Shown in pieces: positions 5,682 through 7,708 of a DNA stretch of 7,708 nt. Origin of the DNA: Cyanobium sp. GTDB taxonomy: Bacteria > Cyanobacteriota > Cyanobacteriia > PCC-6307 > Cyanobiaceae. The notes under the pieces are model-generated. The model saw only the letters and a list, made by a program, of their open reading frames with translations. It had not been told where the DNA came from and did not search any database. The translations under genes and the position numbers were made by a program. The stretch lies in NCBI GenBank assembly GCA_014191535.1, contig BJHC01000059.1, positions 1 to 7,708 of the forward strand. Reading direction: 5' to 3'. Each line of letters begins with the position of its first letter. Position 1 is the first letter of the stretch.

Positions 5682-6590
5682 ATGGATTGGCTGCGCCAGA
5701 TCCCCATCGGGCAATACGTGGATGGCAGCGGCAGCTGGCTGCGGGATCTGGATCCTCGGCTCAAGCTCGCCTGGACTCTCGCCTTTCTGCTGACGCCGAT
5801 CCTGGCCGGCCCCTGGTGGCGGCTGGCGCTGGTGGGGCTGTTGCTGGTGATCACCGCCGCCAGCGGCTTGCCCTGGCGCCTCTGGCGCCGCACCCTGCCG
5901 CTGCTGCTGGCGCTGGCTCTGTTGGTGGGTGTGCTGGCGGCGTTGCTGCCCACCGATGCCCTGCAGCCGGCCCCCGTCTCGCGCCCCCCCACCGAGCTTC
6001 GGCTCGCCCCGGAGCAGCGGGGGATGCGGTGGGAGCTGGTGCGCTGGGGCCCCCTGCAGCTGGGCCCCGTTCCCCTGGGCCCCTTGGTGATCACCCGCCG
6101 CTCGGCGGAGCTGGGCCTCAACAGCGCCACCCTGCTGGTCACCGTGATCCACAGCGCCAACCTGCTGCTGCTCACCACGCCGCCCGAGAGTTTGGTGTGG
6201 GGTATGGGCTGGTGCCTGGCGCCCTTGGGGCGGTTGGGGGTGCCGGTGGAGCGGCTGGGGTTCACCCTGCTGTTGTCGCTGCGGTTTCTGCCCCTGGTGC
6301 AGGAGGAGTTTCAGAACCTGCTGCGGTCGGTGGCCACCCGTTCGGTGAATCTGCGCCGCCTTGGCTGGCAGGCCTCCCTGGGGTTGGTGCTGGCCCTGGG
6401 GGAGCGGCTGCTGGCCAATGTGCTGTTGCGGGCTGAACAGGGTGCGGAGGCCCTGGTGGCCCGTGGCGGCCGTTGGATTGCTCCGGATCAGCTGCTGCGC
6501 GCTCCCCTGGGGCGCCGGCCCCTGCAGTGGTGTGCAGGGCTGGGGTTGTTGCTGTTGCTGGGGCTGCGGTGGAGGTACGGTGACCGTTGA
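5682..6590 (+). CDS. EcfT/CbiQ-family transporter transmembrane component
   Basis: A 302-residue membrane protein resembling the T component of energy-coupling-factor transporters (CbiQ/EcfT), which joins ATPase subunits to a substrate-binding S component. The N-terminal DPRLKLAWTLAF (24-35) is the typical CbiQ opening. Hydrophobic segments lie at roughly 29-42, 47-60, 71-89, 145-165, 192-204, 230-247 and 283-295. LSLRFLPLVQEE (198-209) is strongly conserved in the family, ATRSVN (218-223) resembles the first coupling motif and VARGGRW (259-265) the second Ala-Arg-Gly motif. A hydrophilic, proline-rich stretch at about 90-140 carries three GP(L/V) repeats. No ATPase or S-component gene is adjacent, so the substrate is unknown and the partners must be elsewhere. 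It is close to the cyanobacterial/plastid branch related to plant ABCI12. It starts 15 nt after der, with ATG at 5682, and is probably co-transcribed. Confidence 0.85.
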   Translation: MDWLRQIPIGQYVDGSGSWLRDLDPRLKLAWTLAFLLTPILAGPWWRLALVGLLLVITAASGLPWRLWRRTLPLLLALALLVGVLAALLPTDALQPAPVSRPPTELRLAPEQRGMRWELVRWGPLQLGPVPLGPLVITRRSAELGLNSATLLVTVIHSANLLLLTTPPESLVWGMGWCLAPLGRLGVPVERLGFTLLLSLRFLPLVQEEFQNLLRSVATRSVNLRRLGWQASLGLVLALGERLLANVLLRAEQGAEALVARGGRWIAPDQLLRAPLGRRPLQWCAGLGLLLLLGLRWRYGDR

Positions 6591-6626
6591 TTGGTTGCCG
6601 TTGGCACAGACACGCCGGGTTAAGTC

Positions 6627-6893
6627 GTGAACACCGAGCGCTACCTCAATCACCCCACGTTTGGCCTGCTGTACCGCGTGGCGGAAGCCGGAGAGGGTCG
6701 CGATCTCTACGCGACGCTCTATGCCCAGCGCATGTTTTTTGTGGTGACGCTGCAGGAGCGTGGTGCGCAATTTGAGGTGATTCCGCTCATGGATGCCCGC
6801 CACATCGCAGAGCAGAACCTGGCCCGCGCCCGGCGGCAAAGCCCCGAGCTGCACAGCAGCTGGCGACAATTGTTCGACAAAACCTTCATCTAG
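6627..6893 (+). CDS. pipX: PipX, PII-interacting co-activator of NtcA
   Basis: An 88-residue cyanobacteria-specific regulator. PipX binds either the transcription factor NtcA, as co-activator when 2-oxoglutarate is high (nitrogen poor), or the signal protein PII when ADP is high and 2-oxoglutarate low. The Tudor-like N-terminal domain is clear: ERYLNHPTFGLLYRV (4-18) and DLYATLYAQRMFFVVT (26-41). Residues at positions studied in the S. elongatus protein are kept with the same numbering: Glu4, Tyr6, Tyr32, Gln34 and Arg35. The C-terminal half (about 56-88) forms the expected helices, ending in KTFI. The start is a GTG at 6627 with no strong Shine-Dalgarno. It follows ecfT by 36 nt and precedes pipY by 4 nt, the conserved pipX-pipY arrangement. 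I found no NtcA box (GTA-N8-TAC) directly upstream, which fits read-through from der-ecfT. Confidence 0.96.
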   Translation: MNTERYLNHPTFGLLYRVAEAGEGRDLYATLYAQRMFFVVTLQERGAQFEVIPLMDARHIAEQNLARARRQSPELHSSWRQLFDKTFI

Positions 6894-6897
6894 CCCC

Positions 6898-7548
6898 TTG
6901 ACTGCAGCCCCCGGCGCCGCCGACCGCCTGCGGCACCTGCAGGCTCAGTTGCCGCCCCACACGCGCCTGTTGGCGGTGAGCAAGGGCCAGAGCGCCGAGG
7001 CCATGCGCACCCTGGTGGAGTTGGGCCAGCGCAGCTTCGGGGAGAGTCGGCTGCAGGAGGCCACCCTCAAGCAGGAGGCGCTGGCGGATCTGGGGCCGTT
7101 GGATTGGCATTTCATCGGCCATCTGCAGGCCAACAAGGTGCGGCCGGTGCTGCAGCGCTTCGGCACCCTGCACTCGATCGATTCGCTCGCCTTGGCGCAG
7201 CGCACGGCCCGCATCGCCGCGGAGGAGGGCGTGGCCCCCCAGGTGCTGCTGCAGGTGAAATTGCGCGATGACCCCAGCAAAGGGGGGTTCAGCCGAGAGG
7301 ACCTGCTGGAGGCCTGGCCGCAGCTGCAGGCCCTGGAGCCCCTGCGCATCACCGGACTGATGACCATGGCGCCCCTGGGGTTGGCGCCTGAGCAGCGGGA
7401 GGCGTTGTTCCGCGAGTGCGCTGCTCTGGCAAGGGATCTCGGGTTGTCTGAGCTGTCGATGGGTATGAGCGGCGACTGGCCGGAGGCCGCCCGGGCCGGC
7501 AGCACCTGGGTGCGTCTTGGTTCGGCGCTGTTCGGTTCACGAACCTGA
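6898..7548 (+). CDS. pipY: PipY, YggS/PLPBP-family PLP-binding protein
   Basis: A 216-residue member of the COG0325 family, a TIM-barrel protein that carries pyridoxal phosphate without known catalysis and maintains PLP, amino-acid and keto-acid balance. The PLP lysine is Lys29 in LLAVSKGQ. Further family blocks are FGESRLQEA (47-55), DWHFIGHLQANK (69-80), LHSIDS (91-96), VLLQVKLRDDPSKGGF (116-131), GLMTMAPLG (153-161), and SMGMSGDWPEAARAGSTWVR (187-206) followed by LGSALFG, which form the phosphate-binding end. The start is a TTG at 6898, four bases after the pipX stop; it gives the usual N-terminal length. The frame is open further upstream into pipX, but an ATG at 6793 there would add 35 residues unlike the family, and the next in-frame ATG lies after Lys29. 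The 4-nt gap and lack of a Shine-Dalgarno suggest translational coupling to pipX. Confidence 0.95.
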   Translation: MTAAPGAADRLRHLQAQLPPHTRLLAVSKGQSAEAMRTLVELGQRSFGESRLQEATLKQEALADLGPLDWHFIGHLQANKVRPVLQRFGTLHSIDSLALAQRTARIAAEEGVAPQVLLQVKLRDDPSKGGFSREDLLEAWPQLQALEPLRITGLMTMAPLGLAPEQREALFRECAALARDLGLSELSMGMSGDWPEAARAGSTWVRLGSALFGSRT

Positions 7549-7557
7549 TCGGGATCA
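7534..7557. terminator. Two adjacent inverted repeats over the pipY stop, possible weak terminator
   Basis: GGTTCACGAACC (7534-7545) and TGATCGGGATCA (7546-7557) are directly abutting inverted repeats, each with five-base arms and a two-base centre. The second begins with the pipY TGA and is followed by TTTGCTT. As RNA each gives only a four- to five-pair stem, so termination would be weak; they could equally be operator-like sites ahead of sepF. Confidence 0.35.
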
Positions 7558-7585
7558 TTTGCTTAAAAACTTGCAAGCGAAGCCC

Positions 7586-7614
7586 TTGTCAGTGTTGATG
7601 TGGGACGCTATTTA
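7586..7614 (+). promoter_or_regulatory. Candidate sigma70-type promoter for sepF
   Basis: TTGTCA (7586-7591, five of six matches to the -35 consensus) is separated by exactly 17 bases from TATTTA (7609-7614, a poor -10 with only TAT matching). The 93-base spacer between pipY and sepF (7549-7641) is the most AT-rich stretch of the window and includes an 8-bp palindrome CTTGCAAG at 7570-7577. This suggests sepF can be transcribed separately from pipX-pipY. Confidence 0.35.
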
Positions 7615-7630
7615 GGTTCAGTGCAAGCCT

Positions 7631-7634
7631 GAGG
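7631..7634 (+). promoter_or_regulatory. Ribosome binding site of sepF
   Basis: GAGG with seven bases to the GTG at 7642 supports that start. A short hairpin is possible between TCAG (7618-7621) and CTGA (7629-7632), which would cover part of this site; it is only four base pairs and may be chance. Confidence 0.6.
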
Positions 7635-7641
7635 ATTCGAG

Positions 7642-7708
7642 GTGTCGTTGCTTTCCCGCCTTCGTGCCGTTGTCTCCGGTGATGACTACCTGGATGGCTA
7701 CGACGACG
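7642..7708 (+). CDS. sepF: Cell-division protein SepF (Cdv2), N-terminal part
   Basis: The first 22 codons of a gene that runs out of the window. SepF tethers FtsZ filaments to the membrane and helps align the division ring in cyanobacteria and Gram-positive bacteria. The visible sequence MSLLSRLRAVVSGDDYLDG begins with the short amphipathic helix that inserts in the membrane, followed by the start of the acidic linker found in Synechococcus SepF. The FtsZ-binding core lies beyond the end, so the call rests on this N-terminus plus the known cyanobacterial gene order pipX-pipY-sepF. The GTG start at 7642 has a GAGG seven bases upstream. It has its own 93-bp spacer after pipY. Confidence 0.85.
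   Translation, partial: MSLLSRLRAVVSGDDYLDGYDD

Noticed and set aside
4272..6869. An 865-codon open frame on the minus strand opposite der, ecfT and pipX
   Set aside because: Its product is a low-complexity mix of Gln, His, Arg, Gly and Pro with no domain I recognise, and it lies exactly antisense to genes with clear motifs. In DNA this GC-rich, antisense frames stay open because stop codons are rare.
6793..6897. An earlier ATG start for pipY inside pipX
   Set aside because: It would add 35 Ser/Pro/Ala-rich residues not seen in the family and overlap most of the pipX 3' end; the TTG at 6898 gives normal length.

Overview
The window looks like chromosome from a high-GC unicellular cyanobacterium of the Synechococcus/Cyanobium group. 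The evidence is the co-occurrence of cyanobacteria-specific families (PipX, DUF1823, DUF4079), a cyanobacterial SepF start next to pipX-pipY, and very GC-rich, densely packed coding sequence. I see no mobile element, CRISPR array, tRNA/rRNA gene or prophage. Assignments rest on motif recognition from memory; no search was run. No stretch above 300 bases lacks a gene.

Layout. 1-214 (+): 3' end of a MiaE-type tRNA hydroxylase. 211-759 (-): acireductone dioxygenase MtnD, convergent with miaE and sharing stop-codon bases with it. 818-2202 (+): cobI (precorrin-2 C20-methyltransferase) overlapping a DUF4079 membrane protein by ATGA. 2199-3227 (-): DusB-like tRNA-dihydrouridine synthase, again sharing stop-codon bases with its convergent neighbour. 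3256-3714 (+): a DUF1823 protein, divergent from dus across only 28 bp. 3735-4118 (-): a minimal YkuD-type L,D-transpeptidase with no visible signal peptide. 4302-7548 (+): a compact run of der/engA (ribosome-assembly GTPase), an EcfT/CbiQ-like transporter component, pipX (nitrogen co-regulator) and pipY (PLP-homeostasis protein). 7642-end (+): start of sepF (cell division), behind its own AT-richer spacer.

How the genes relate. The left half is mostly housekeeping: tRNA modification (miaE, dus), methionine salvage (mtnD) and corrinoid synthesis (cobI). The right half is the most coherent unit: der-ecfT-pipX-pipY are co-oriented with gaps of 15, 36 and 4 nt and are probably co-transcribed. 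This is notable because PipX has been reported to contact EngA/Der in Synechococcus elongatus, which would join nitrogen/carbon sensing to ribosome assembly.

Two sequence-level themes stand out. Six of the eleven visible start codons are not ATG (TTG for cobI, der and pipY; GTG for mtnD, pipX and sepF). Gene packing is extreme, including two convergent pairs whose stop codons interlock within four bases. I did not find a clearly new multi-gene system; the best leads are the der-pipX linkage, the leaderless L,D-transpeptidase, the DUF4079 partner of cobI, and clusters of inverted repeats in two spacers.
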